The position numbers and the translations under genes were made by a program. 64,000 nt of DNA from Sphaerosporella brunnea. Its lineage: Eukaryota > Ascomycota > Pezizomycetes > Pezizales > Pyronemataceae. Below the pieces are notes generated by a model. It saw only the letters and a program-made list of their open reading frames with translations. It did not search any database and was not told the DNA's origin. This document shows positions 45,510 through 56,630 of this stretch, in pieces; the first letter of the stretch is position 1; each line of letters begins with the position of its first letter. Location: the NCBI GenBank assembly GCA_008704415.1, contig VXIS01000031.1:62001-126000 (forward strand), given 5' to 3'.

Positions 45510-47090
45510 CGTTGAATGTCCTTTTTCTGTTCATTGATACTCCCATACAACATTGCGGGTCTCCTTTCATTGAGTGTTAGTTCTGGCTCCTTGTACTTGT
45601 TTGCTTTTTCCCGTTCGTTTGTTGATCTCTCATAACTGTACGTTCTCTCAAACCGATTCATTCTGTGATGAAGAATGTGCTTGTTCAAGGGGACTTTGAT
45701 GAACGAGTAAGCATCTGTGGAACAATATCGACACAGCCCCTTCTTTATGTTCGCCTGGGTCGCACAACATTAGCCTGATTGCTCGCATGCCTCATCACTG
45801 TCCAGTGAGGACCTCATGCGCCGCAATTCACTGCCTATCCGGTGTGGGAGAGGCTTTCACTAACGGTCCTTGGGGACCAGCATGCAGAAAAAAAAATTGA
45901 CATTTGTAACCCTCTCACTCACCCTCTCACTCACCCACCCACTCACTCACTCAACCACCCATCATCCTCCTCGCAGCGGGGCTCAAGGCCCACCACTCAT
46001 GCGGCAAAAACAGCAAGCGTCTACAAAGGCGGCAGCGAACAGCGTTTCCTTCAATCACAACAATCTGCCTACGATATGGAACGGCGCCAGGATCTGGCCG
46101 GCAGGCGTTACACGCTATGAGTGTGTCGTGGGTGGTGGTGGTGGAAGACATTTTGGGTGAGTGTGTAAAGAGAGAAGAGAGAGAGAAGGGGCGCTGGATT
46201 ATATCCCCCTCTCCTATGGGGGCTCAACATGATCTTGGGGGGTTTTTTTTTGTTTGCTTGTTTGTTACCTACTTGTGTACTTACACAAGTTGGAATCGGG
46301 GATTGCTTGGTGTTGTGCAACATGAGTGGTCTGCATGAATGAGAGGGAAAGGCAATGCTGTGTCCGCATATCCATCCATATCCGGAGAGGAAAGCGACTA
46401 AGTTCGCAACCTCGTAAAACATTCACGATGTGCATGGCGCAGCAGTGGAGCAGGAGCATGCTGGGAGGCAGGTTGGAATGAGGGGTAATTAAGAGTGCTG
46501 GCTGAAGATTTTGGCGCGGTTTGGGTCGCGCGGCCTGATTGGCCAGAGACATTTAGCGTGCTTTGCAGCAGCAAAAACGGCTTAGCTGCCGCAGTAAGGG
46601 ACGAACAACAAAAAGGGCTTAAAAACTTGGAACCAAAGCCCCGCTAAACACGCTCAACACGATTCTCGAGATCCCTCAGCCAGCGCTCTTAAGCCAACCT
46701 TGATCACCCCTATTACAGAAGGCTTTTGAGACGGTGTTCGTAAAGCAACTCGTCCTGACACACTGGTGATATCTCTTGCAACGGCGCTAGCAGAATTCGA
46801 TATGCCCTTATAACGATCTCGTACTCGTACTTGCGGCCATGGGCGGGGAGAATAAGCACACATCCGGCAGCACACCGCTGGCTAGAGTTCCATCACAAAA
46901 AGTCACTCACATGCAGAGCGAAGAACCTAATTTCTGGGTTGCTACGCCACCTGTGGCTCCCCGGTAGCTGACTGAAAGTCGAGCTAAAATTAAATTTACA
47001 TTTGCGTCATCGACATCGACCTTGCTTGGCCATTTTGCGAATGCTCCGTTACCTCTCCAAAGATTCTCCACCAGCATCTGCGCCAAACGT
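45510..47090. other. Intergenic, alkaline phosphatase to NDUFAF3
   Basis: About 1.6 kb. It contains a degenerate (CACT)n run at about 45910-45962 and its surroundings, and no gene. The 3' half should include the promoter of the mitochondrial protein gene. Confidence 0.4.
45910..45962. repeat. Degenerate CACT/CACC microsatellite
   Basis: The stretch reads ctctcactcaccctctcact then caccc and cactcactcac units. It is low-complexity DNA, not part of a gene. Confidence 0.7.
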
Positions 47091-47844
47091 ATGTCGATAG
47101 TGCCCCGCATCGCCGCTTCGCTTCCCCGCGCTGCTCTTCCCCGTGTTTTCCGAGTTCCCACGACATTAGTACGGGGTTACCGCGCAACACCATGTTTTTT
47201 GCAGGCGGGTGGTGGTGGCGGCGCTCGTCCGGAACCTGGGTCTTCTATCGTTAGAGGCAGGCCAGAGGAAGAAACGCCCGATCGCCGACCCGTCGAAGCC
47301 CCTCAAGATACATTTACCAGCTTGAATGTCTACGAAGACATTCCACCGCCGGGCTCGGCTATCGATACGATCGTTCACAACGGGTTCGTATTCTCGAACG
47401 GCGTGAGGTTCTACGACGGTTCGGGCGCGCTGTTGGTCGACAACGAGATCTTTAAATGGCGGCCGACGGAGCGTGGGTCGGAGGTCGAAAGGAAAGCACT
47501 CAAAACGGGTATACTGGAGTTGGGACCAGATGTGTGGGGAATGCTCGATGTCGTCAATCCTAAACCTGGTGCGTGTCCTGTTCGTGTTTTCGGGGGGCCC
47601 GCTTTGAAAATGCTCTTCACTGACAATCCGGCCTGCGCCTTTAGAACTGTTGATTGTGGGAACCGGACGAAAAACGTTGCTGCTATCGAAACAAGACAGA
47701 AACCAGCTTACAGAGCTGGGCATCCGAATGGACGTGATGGATACCACACACGCTGCAGCGCAATATAATCTTCTGGCGACGGAGAGGTCGCCAAACGAGA
47801 TAGCGGCGGCGCTGTTGGTTGATGGGTTTGGATCAACCGAATGA
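47091..47844 (+). CDS. Mitochondrial NDUFAF3-like protein (Mth938/DUF498 domain)
   Basis: Two exons (47091..47568, 47645..47844) give 225 aa. The start MSIVPRIAASLPRAALPRVF is rich in Arg, Ala and Ser without acids, a typical mitochondrial presequence. The C-terminal half is the Mth938/DUF498 fold: YEDIPPPGSAIDTIVHNGFV, LELGPDVWGMLDVVNPKP, then across the splice ELLIVGTGRKTLLLS, and GIRMDVMDTTHAAAQYNLLA. Human NDUFAF3 is a complex I assembly factor in the matrix; the fungal homologue is expected to act there too. The intron is 76 nt and GT-AG. Length and domain order match the family. Confidence 0.88.
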
Positions 47845-49186
47845 ATTTGACTTGTACAATTCATGTTATAGCACATGTGTAATCTTTAAAGATGCTGCTT
47901 ATAGACATCGCTTGACGTGATGATGCAACATTCCAACGCTGGAAAGGTGTTCCTTCGACATGGGCGCAGCTGCGGAGGTCTGGGTTGGCAGTCGATGGGG
48001 ACTGGCAGACTGCCCTGTCCTTCAGAGACGGTGGATGTTTGGGACATGGTGTTTGTCAACTGTCACTCTCAGCCCTCTGAACCTTCACAATATATTCTCC
48101 CCCCACAAAAGCCGTCTGCACAATCATAAAGTAACGGCACAATTGCTATCATTGCATCGGTATCAACGTGATAAAAAACCGAAATGGCAATGGCTGGCCG
48201 CGTCAAGCCACGGCTACTGCAGCCCACTTGCTTCAACAAGCACTGAATGGGAACGTGTCAAGGCATTATAATGATTTGACACAGAGCTCGAGGTAGTAAC
48301 TACCGTAGGTAGTGTCTATCCCATTCAAGCTACAAAAGCGTGGATGTGGGATATGTGGAAGTATGTATGTATGTATGTAGAACGCAAGGAGCCATGAAAG
48401 CCTCTCTTCTGCGGAAGCAGAATAGATAACCAACAAGGGGGTATCTGGCGCATGACATGGACTATGAAGGTTTCTTTTATCTTGCAAAGCCATCGTTACG
48501 CTGCAAACTTTCTCTCACAAAGAAGAGAAAAAAAGAGCAGCGCGACCCGACACAGCCCCGCCTTCGATCGCTGCAAGACGCAGGTGTGAACGAAGGCGTT
48601 TTTTTCCCTTGCGGAAAAAGCCTCAGGAATCTCGTAAGAGTGGAGGCGACTGGAGGTCTCGTTTGCTGAAATTCTATGTGCACGTACTGCACTGCACGAT
48701 TGATTGACGAAGATGAAAGACGAAGACGGAGGACGAGGAACTAATCTGAATTCTTCGATTGGATGGATGGACGACTAAGTACATTGAAAAAAGTGACCGA
48801 TGATTCGTACCGTATGGTAAAGAAGACGGTGAGAAAGAAAGAAGAGGAAAAAATTTCGACTTATGTACTCTATTTCGGGTGTTAGTGCGGCTTGGCATTT
48901 TCGAAACATTACATACAATTTTTTTTCACGTTGCGGCCCTGCGGTGATAAAATAATCGAGCAAAGCGCAGAGCGTGGATGCCATTGGACAGTTTTCGTCG
49001 TAAAACTTCAGCGAAAATTGGGCTGTCTACAATCGCTCGTGCTGGATTTTTCCTTTTTTTTTGCTCTCTCCTTGGTTTTTTGTATCGCATTATCGTGTTT
49101 GTGTTGTGTGGGCATTCTGAACCGTGTGGGTAGATTAAAACACAACTCGCTTTTGGCGGGCATTGTAGACCTTTGCTCATTACATA
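47845..49186. other. Intergenic, no gene seen
   Basis: About 1.3 kb with a short gtat repeat (48361-48379) and T-rich tracts. No gene is supported. Confidence 0.35.
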
Positions 49187-50257
49187 CCTGTTGTAAAAAA
49201 GGGGGGTAAATAAGCAGATGATCAACCGATCCTTTTTGAGAGAACAACGTGTGCGGAATTATTACCATAATGATATCATGTGTAGAAAGCATATGTTTGC
49301 GCCGAGTAGACGTTTCCAAAGCGGTCGGCGTTCTAAAACACAGACGTTGTTAATTATAAATATTTTTTCTCAGGCAAGATGTTTTTGAAGACGTCTTTGA
49401 GCATGTTAAATGGCTACCAACCCGGCAGCAGGCATCGACAGCAACCCCGTAACAGGCAGCGAGACCAACCATCGTGACTATTATACTTTGGCTTCAACGA
49501 TGAAGATGAAGAAGCCCAGCAGCCAGCAGGTGCACTGAGCCCCACCTGCATACTCCTTGCCAAAATTGAAAAGTAATCGGAAAATGTGCAAGTCTTGGGA
49601 GCAAAACTCTAGAATTGGAGAAGTTGGCATTTGCTATGCTTTGAGAGAGCATGCACTGTAGCAATATACCGTAAAAACTCGAGAGCAAGAGAATTGCTAG
49701 TAGCAAAACTAAGGATTTTCTATGGAGGGGTGTGTACCAGAAATGGAAGTGTGATGGAGACTAAGTGTCGAAGTGGTGGCCGTGTAACGAGTAGAGCAGG
49801 TTCGCTCTGTGGCAACGCCCCGAAACCATCACTTCCCCACCCTCCTTTCCACCTTAGTCTCCATCACACTTCCATTTCTGGTACACACCCCTCCATAGAA
49901 AATCCTTAGTTTTGCTACTAGCAATTCTCTTGCTCTCGAGTTTTTACGGTAGTCGTTTGGTCAAGTGTTTCTCTACCCTAAATAATCAGCGGATGGTTTG
50001 TGGAACCGAAAGCGTTGATACATGGTCCCCGCCGCCAAAGCATCGCATGTTTTCACCACGTTTTGCCGGTTAAGGCTCTCTCCCGCATTGGATGCTTTCG
50101 TTTCACAGACGATTTGCCCTACTTCACTCCCCCAAAACGTCACCGAAGCATCGTAGATGTTGTGAAGGCGTCCCACCAACGTTTGCCTACGTCGACAATC
50201 TGCATACAATCACACAAAAAATTTTTACCCCCCCCCCCCTTTTTTTTTTTACAACAG
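49187..50257. mobile_element. Candidate 1.07-kb element bracketed by inverted poly(A)/poly(G) ends
   Basis: The left end reads cctgttgtaaaaaaggggggta, and the right end is ttacccc(n) then tttttttacaacag, its inverted form with longer homopolymers. Both resemble the end of the MITE at 55434-55625 (cccttgtaaaaaaagggggg). TA flanks the left end and the right end is followed by TAC. The interior is non-coding and holds the perfect hairpin at 49669-49949, which looks like a later insertion. Confidence 0.4.
49669..49949. mobile_element. MITE-like hairpin with perfect 97-bp arms
   Basis: The left arm 49669-49765 starts ccgtaaaaactcgagagcaa and the right arm 49853-49949 is its exact reverse complement over all 97 bases. 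The spacer is 87 bp. A TA dinucleotide lies directly outside each end (49667-49668 and 49950-49951). Long identical arms, a TA target and no coding capacity fit a Tc1/mariner-related MITE. Perfect arm identity means that either the insertion is young or the arms are being homogenised. Confidence 0.75.
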
Positions 50258-51334
50258 TACTTACTAGAGTAAGCAAGTTTTGGTTCGAGACCCAAAGAGC
50301 TGGAACGCCAGCGGATATGGATTCTCCCGGGCAAGATGATCTATTCAATAGTGAGAGGAGTATGTCATAGCAAAGCCGTGGTTAGAACACCGCAAGAGTG
50401 AATTTCGCCGTGGGGCTCCCTTTATCTGTCACCACAAATTTAAACACTTATTTTGCTTCCCGCCTCAGTTGACACTCACTCATTCGTGGGGGGTGGCTGC
50501 GGTAAAGCTTGTAAGCAGATTCGGAGTTTTAGGTCCTGGCACCGTAAAAACCGACAGGTGAGAAACTGATAATTCCGCATTGCGAAAGCCATTGAAAATT
50601 TCGCAGCTGAAGGGCCGTTGTTTAACCTTCTTTGCGGGAATCACCATGCGTTGAAGGGTACTTGACGTCCTGTTTTGAAATTCCGACTACCTTGAAAACC
50701 GTTGTGGACAATATCCCCGTTGAGCCAAACATGAAATCGACGATCGCGCAACTGCACTGACATTGAGGTTCGAGTCCCAAGATGTGGAACTGCTCTGTCT
50801 TCTAGCATGCACATATGGAGGAAGTACACTTACAAGCTTGAAACCACTGGGTTCCTCCTTGTAATCACATTTGCCTTGAACTCATTCACTCCTGCCCTAG
50901 TGACCTTTACCTACCAACTGGGCAATGAATGAGTCCTGACTGCCTTGTCGTGGTACGGCGGAAAGATGACCATCTGGCATTGTTCTAGAATAAAACAGCA
51001 CCACAAAGGAAAACACAATTGAAAAACATTTGGACATAAGAAGACCCACATGTGAAACCACACCTTTCACTGAAATTCCAAATCCCGAGTTTGAAATAGT
51101 TCATAGAAGGGACCGGTGATATCTTGGCGTCGAATTTCCTCCCTTCGGAAGCTGTTTCATCCATCAACTCTCTGCCTAAGGTACCATACCATCGCCAACC
51201 GAAGCTCCGCAGAAATTACCAGTAATGACAGCAAAAACAAAACGAAAACACTGACCACCATCGCTTAAGGCATATTGGCTTTTTGTAGCACGTAGTCCTC
51301 TCACACCGTATAGTACAATAAGGCGAGGACGTCA
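50258..51334. other. Intergenic 3' of the BuGZ gene
   Basis: About 1.1 kb, no gene supported. The words ttggttcgagacccaaag (50280) and gaggttcgagtcccaaga (50764) resemble a tRNA B box, but neither has a matching A box or an acceptor stem. Confidence 0.35.
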
Positions 51335-52956
51335 TTATACTTGAATTCGAACCTGGGACGATTCAAAATGATATTTGGATAGCGTTGATCTCTTCTCTTC
51401 CTAGATGTAGCAAGCCAATTAGTCACGATCACCACCTCAGGAATACATAGTCCACTCACCGGGCTAACATCGTTGTCGCCATACAACAGCTTAGTCTCTC
51501 GTTTCTGTTTGGCGGTCGTGGGTGGCTCTTCCTTCTCCACAGCTGCTTCCTGTGGAGGCTGGGTCGGATCGGGGCCTTGGCTTTTTGATAGGTTGTCAGG
51601 CAGCGCGGGCACTTGTTGGAGGCCTAGCGGCGTCGCATTGGCGGGAGTCAGACTCGGCTGGGGTGCGCCGTAACCTTGTTGGGGTGGATGTTGAGAAGGG
51701 GCATAACCAGCGAGAAACTGCGGGGGCTGTGCCGGTTGAGTAGGTGCTCCGTATGGCGTTGATCCCACGGGGTTGAACATAGGTTGCTGTACTGGGGGAC
51801 TCCATTGCCCAGGTGGAGGGCCAGGCATACTTCCACGCCCGAATCCTCCAGGGGGATTTGTGAATGAAGGGCGCGGGGGCAAGCCAGGCGCGCTGGGTTT
51901 CGGAGGCAATCCAGGGATCTGATGGGGGAGAGGAAGCGACGGGACAGGATGACGCGGCGGCTGCAAGTGAGCAGGTGCACTTTGTTGAAACTGATTGTGA
52001 CCATTGAAAGTAGGGGCCGCATATCCACCTGGTGGCTGAGGATAGCCGCTAAACGGCTGCTGAGGCCCACCTCGACCAAATGGCGCCGGAGGCTGTTGGG
52101 GATAAGTGGGTTGCGAGTATGGAGCGGTTGGATACGTGTTAGGGGGCTGTGGAGCATAGGTTGTTGGTGTGAACGAATTCCCCGACACGGGAGAAAAGGC
52201 TGTAGGTTGAGGTATAGCAAACTGACCTGGTTGGAACGGTGGCGGGCTGGTGGCCTGAGGCTATCGCAAACGTTTAGCTTTGGATTTGGGGAAGAAAGAA
52301 CATATACGAACATAAGAAACCTGAGGCGGAACCTGTGGAGATCCATGCGAGTCGAAACCTCCTGGACTCTGACTTCCGCCAGGACTCATGCTACTGGGAA
52401 CAGGTGTGACAGGCAATGCCCCTCCTGACGCCATAGCCTTTTTGTGAGCCTCCAACTTCCTTTTGATTTCTTCAGGATCGAGTTCCTTCGAAATGTCAAG
52501 CTTTGGCTTTTTCGGTCCGTTCGACTGGCCGGATGCCGCGCGACGATCTGCTTCCTTCTGCGCGTATTCGGCCATAATACGTTGGTTATGCGCCGCAACA
52601 TCCGCCTCAGGAATACCTTCGGTGCCAAAAATTTCGAGATCGATAGATTCGCGCCCCGGAAGGGCATTCTCCACCTGTTCGAGAGTCTCCTTGTGAACCT
52701 GCTCCATATGAACACGAAGACCTACGACACAAACACGTCAAAAACTAATCAGCCAAGAACAGGTAGCAAGTCCGAGGATGGCAGTACCACCGGCCGTGTT
52801 CAACCTCCTGGCGCATCGATCGCATTTGAAGTGTTTGGCTTTCTGGTGGTGGATCAGGATCTTGAGGTCGTCGAAATCGCGTTCGCAATAATAGCACCAC
52901 GGTCTAGCTAGAAGCTCGTCAATTTCGGGATTCTGGCGCTTCTTCTTTTTCGTCAT
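51335..52956 (-). CDS. BuGZ/ZNF207-like zinc finger protein
   Basis: Four exons (52956..52788, 52721..52321, 52260..51460, 51400..51335) give 478 aa. The start [20 protein letters not shown] is basic. Two linked C2H2 fingers follow: [19 protein letters not shown] and [15 protein letters not shown], continuing over the splice as [13 protein letters not shown]. The middle 270 residues are Pro/Gln/Gly-rich and of low complexity ([20 protein letters not shown]). At the C-terminus [20 protein letters not shown] and KYHF match the GLEBS-type Bub3-binding motif of animal BuGZ. Animal BuGZ stabilises Bub3 at kinetochores and binds microtubules and splicing factors; I infer a related nuclear role. The GLEBS-like motif is split by the last intron. 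Confidence 0.85.
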
Positions 52957-53438
52957 GATGGGTGGTTGTGAGAAGTTGTCGACGCGAACTTAGGTTGAGG
53001 TAGGAAAAGGAAACTAAATCCACATCAGCGGGTACGAGCCAGAAAGAACCCGGGTAATCTACTCTAGCCACAGTGTTTCGTGTACCCTAACCCAAGGCGA
53101 CACGGACGGCACTAACGCCAAAACGTCTCTGCCGCCAAAACGTCTCTGCCCTCCAGCGAGGCTTCAATGGCAAGGCTAGTCACACGATGATTGAATGATA
53201 AGGTCTCCATGATTATGAAGCAGGCGGCAGGCCCCAGGCCCGCCCATTGGCAAACCCGCAAGTCTCGAAGGCAAAAAATGCAAATTGGCAAAGTTGAATT
53301 TCCCAACACAGTTATTTTGACGATAAAAGCGTCGTCGTAAAGGCCACTGGAGACAAAAATTGTTGATATATGGTTCCCGGGTTTAAAGCATTTTATCTTT
53401 TAAAATGCTTTACCCTCAAAGACACACCGTAGAGATTT
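52957..53438. other. BuGZ upstream region
   Basis: About 480 bp that should contain the BuGZ promoter. It has a direct doublet of gccaaaacgtctctgcc near 53117-53150. Confidence 0.4.
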
Positions 53439-53529
53439 GGTACTAAGGCAATGTGGCTAAGTGACTTTGCCATGAGGCTGAGTGACTTCTCCACAGAGCC
53501 CAGTGACTTTGCCACATTGCCTTAGTACC
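53439..53529. repeat. Hairpin with internal GTGACTTTGCC repeats
   Basis: The arms ggtactaaggcaatgtggc (53439-53457) and gccacattgccttagtacc (53511-53529) are exact inverses. Between them lie three diverged units starting agtgactt (agtgactttgccatgaggct, agtgacttctccacagagcc, agtgactttgccac). It is followed by gagataatacggtat, which recurs in inverse form near 597-612. Related to the hairpins at 443 and 2755. Confidence 0.65.
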
Positions 53530-55433
53530 GAGATAATACGGTATATGGCAAAGATATAACGAGGAATTCTCGAATACAAGACAGAATATAAGGTCTCGGC
53601 ACATTGCTACCTCTTTTGTAGGCAAACCCCTTCCAAGCTGCGCGGTCAATAGGTGCTTCACCTCACGGGGTATGTAATGATACATAGCGTGCTCGGCGGG
53701 CGCTTGGCGGGCGTCCGACAGTGGTATCTCTCTGACAGCATTCAAGTTAACACCCGGTCTTTTCTTAGGGGAGCGAGAGTACCTGTTGCGAAGTGTTGGT
53801 GTGGAGCTGTGTATGTAGCGACTGGTGTGGAGACCTGAGACCCGGAAAATCCTCAGAAGTTCGAATCGCTTCCTAACCTTTGCACTCTAAGTTCTGTCTG
53901 CAACCTTAAACAGCTGTGTCCCAGATCCTCACGCGGCCTTGTGTTTTGAAACGACTGTAAGTCGCGGGAAAGCTAAACAGCCGGATTGTTTAGGGGCTTG
54001 TTTGGCCGCGGGTCCGTACCTGCAGCTCTAGTTGAGCGGTATACGTAGCTGTATATATCACTGCCGGGGTACCGTAGCAGCTCTCCAACAAGTGACACCA
54101 CGCTGAGACGCAACCCAGCTACAAAAAAAATGAAGGTATTCAAGGCCGAGCCCCAGCTGGAGGGTTTGTTGGGTTCGGCAAACTGACAGTCCTGTAGTTA
54201 TCGTATAGCCAAACTCGATCTTAAGCCACGCGGGCCGAAGAGGTGCTGCCGAGCCATCAAAAACTTTATGTGCGAGAGCGAGCCTATAACCTACAGTACC
54301 TCCTTTTTGACTTTATGATTTCTACAAACCTCAAATACGAAACTCGAATTGACAGCGACGTCTACTCGGCTTTTTTCGCGCAGGCGCTTAGCTTCAGTTG
54401 GTTACATAGGAGCTGCCTCACAGACTAAGCGACACGCACCAATAGGTGACCTGCCGCACCACTTCGGCCCGCGTGGCTTAAGATTGAGTTTATACATCTT
54501 TGCCGTAGGCACAGTTGCAGGAGTCATGTCGCTATCGCAGCAGTGCTTTATCGGGCGGACAGCGCAGGCTGGGGACTGATCATCGTATAATAGTGGGAGG
54601 GCCGCGAGGGCGCAGGTTCGTTTATGCGCTGCCCATTTGCGGTGGGGGTGATGGCCGCGAGCTGATATCAGTATGGCCGAGGACCTCCCTACAGAGGACC
54701 TCCTACAGAGTGGTGTATGGCATATCTATCACAAGTGCACTCACTTGAGTCACACCGATACAGCGCCCGCAAGGCCGTCACGAAAGTTTGTCAATGAGGC
54801 AAATGACAATCCGCTGACGGTTTTTTTCTTTCAAAGCGGTGAATAGTTCCAGGTGTTAAACTCGGCCTTATCAGGTCTCTCAAATCTAAGTAGTTTTCAG
54901 CTATCAGTTTTCAATTTTGTTCGGAAAAAATCTATTCCCGTGAATCTCCACAGCCGTGCGTGCAAAGTGGGCATGGCCTACTCGCTGAAGAACAGCTGAG
55001 GGGCGCTGTGTTTTCAGTGGTCCCTGATCGGGATATTCTCGATGACTTCGGCTTTTATAAGTGAAGGTTAAGTACTTGCCCCGGCTACCGGTTCCGATCG
55101 CACAAAGATCTGACCTGTTGCAAGCAGTGGCTTGCACGGATATCTGACTTGCTTTGAGCGGAGCTCTGTTTTCTTTTTGTGTTGAAGAGTTGTTACGCAA
55201 GGAGGAGAGGGTGATGCGAGGTGGACTCCCTGCCTTTCCTGTAGATACCAACCAATGAGGATATACATTGTCATCGACTTCATCGGTGTCTCCGAGCGAG
55301 CTGCAATAGACGTTGAGTATGTACGTCACGGATCTAAGTATGTTTGTCGGATTGCATATATTATCCATATAATGGTATACCATCATTATTGAGAGAGATA
55401 TATTTTTTTGTTGCTAACCATTATATATATATA
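53530..55433. other. Gene-poor repeat region
   Basis: About 1.9 kb. A TTA followed by ggggcttgtttggcc at 53987-54005 resembles a Tourist/Harbinger end; no partner end was found nearby. The open frames of 60-160 codons show no domain features. Confidence 0.35.
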
Positions 55434-55625
55434 CCCTTGTAAAAAAAGGGGGGTAATGGAAACGTTTATGTAATGTTTTATTGTGGTTTTTATTCTGCAA
55501 ACGTTTACGCCGTGTCTGCCAACGGTCAAAAAATGGTTCAAAAACGCCACAGCGACGTCTACAGAATAGAAACCACAATAAAACATTACATAAACGTTTC
55601 CATTACCCCCCCTTTTTTACAAGGG
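55434..55625. mobile_element. MITE, 192 bp with 64-bp terminal inverted repeats
   Basis: The left arm starts cccttgtaaaaaaagggggg and continues taatggaaacgtttatgtaa. The right arm (55562-55625) is its reverse complement with two mismatches. TA flanks both ends (55432-55433 and 55626-55627). The 64-bp spacer is unique. This is the Stowaway/mariner-like pattern of arms plus TA target. Confidence 0.75.
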
Positions 55626-55631
55626 TATGTA

Positions 55632-56370
55632 CCTTAGCAGGGAAGGGTGTTTTGGAAAATGGTTATGCAATCACTATATGGCTATGTTTGTCAATCTAAG
55701 CCAATAGGCCAAAACAGTATCATGTAACGCACTTTCGGATATAAACTTATATGCTTCTCAGGGTGGGTGATGGTCAGTGAGTAAAACATTTTTTTCGCTG
55801 CTAACCATTATATAGCCATTATGTGAGATTATAAGTTGAAAATCTTATATACCCTACTCTCCGCACCCTCGCCGCACGGCGGACATCCGCTCCGCGGCGG
55901 ACATCATCCCCGCCAGGCGCTAATCATCATCATCATCATCATCGAGTCGTGCCGGCTCGCCTGCCTCAACCCCCAAAACTATGGCGACACCACCAGTAGA
56001 TGCAGCATGAAAATGTAACTAGGTGCCGAAGCCGGAATCCTACTCGTGACAGATATATGACTGATTGAAAAACTCAACACCATTGCTGCTGAATTACTGA
56101 AACATGTTATGTCACTCGAATATGTGCTGATCATGATTGGGCGATGTGTGAGATTCGATTTTACCTAAGGATTATATAACCCTTATATGAGGATTATTTG
56201 AGGAGCGAGGTTTTTTGACAAACAAGGTTCTTAGATCGAAACCATTTCCTGGGAGCTCTTTTTCAAGAAAAACAGTTATGTTACCATTTTCATCACATAA
56301 TCGTCATATAAGCCTGAAAATCTAGTAAAGGGTCACATAACCATTTTCCAAACGCCCTTCACTGCTAAGG
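55632..56370. mobile_element. Non-autonomous DNA element with ccttagcag ends and TATGTA flanks
   Basis: The left end ccttagcagggaagggtgtt (to tggaaaatggttatg) is matched inverted at the right end, ccattttccaaacgcccttc then actgctaagg. That is about 40 bp with three to four differences. TATGTA stands immediately outside both ends (55626-55631 and 56371-56376). The interior has no gene but contains the ccgcggcggacatcatcccc block, a CAT run and taaggattatataaccc, shared with the copies at 33949 and 56376. Confidence 0.6.
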
Positions 56371-56375
56371 TATGT

Positions 56376-56630
56376 AACCATTATTTGAGATTATACGGTG
56401 AAAAGCCCATTTGCCTTGCTCCCGCACCCTCGCCGCACCCTCGACGCACGGCGGCATCCAACCCCGCCGCGGCGATGGTGCCCGCTAGGCACTATTCCTC
56501 TCCATCTCCAACATGGTCCCAATCATCATCTCATCATCATCATCATCACCATCACCGTCGAGTCGTACACCCGACTGTTGCCTCGCCTCCCAAAACAGAG
56601 GCGACACCACTGCAACACTAAGGGCGCGTT
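56376..56630. repeat. Third copy of the CGGCGG/CAT-run repeat
   Basis: Shares accattatttgagattat, ggtgaaaagccc, cccgcaccctcgccgca, a CAT/CAC run (56525-56560), gagtcgtac and gaggcgacaccac with the copy at 55800-55995. It is followed by CTAA and gggcgcgtttgg (56620-56633), a Tourist-like end. Confidence 0.5.

Noticed and set aside
50275..50790. tRNA B-box-like words (ggttcgagaccc, ggttcgagtccc)
   Set aside because: No A box at the right distance, no anticodon arm and no pairing acceptor stem.
55920..55945. CRISPR-like or tandem regulatory array in the CAT-rich stretches
   Set aside because: They are simple trinucleotide runs inside a dispersed repeat, without regular spacers.
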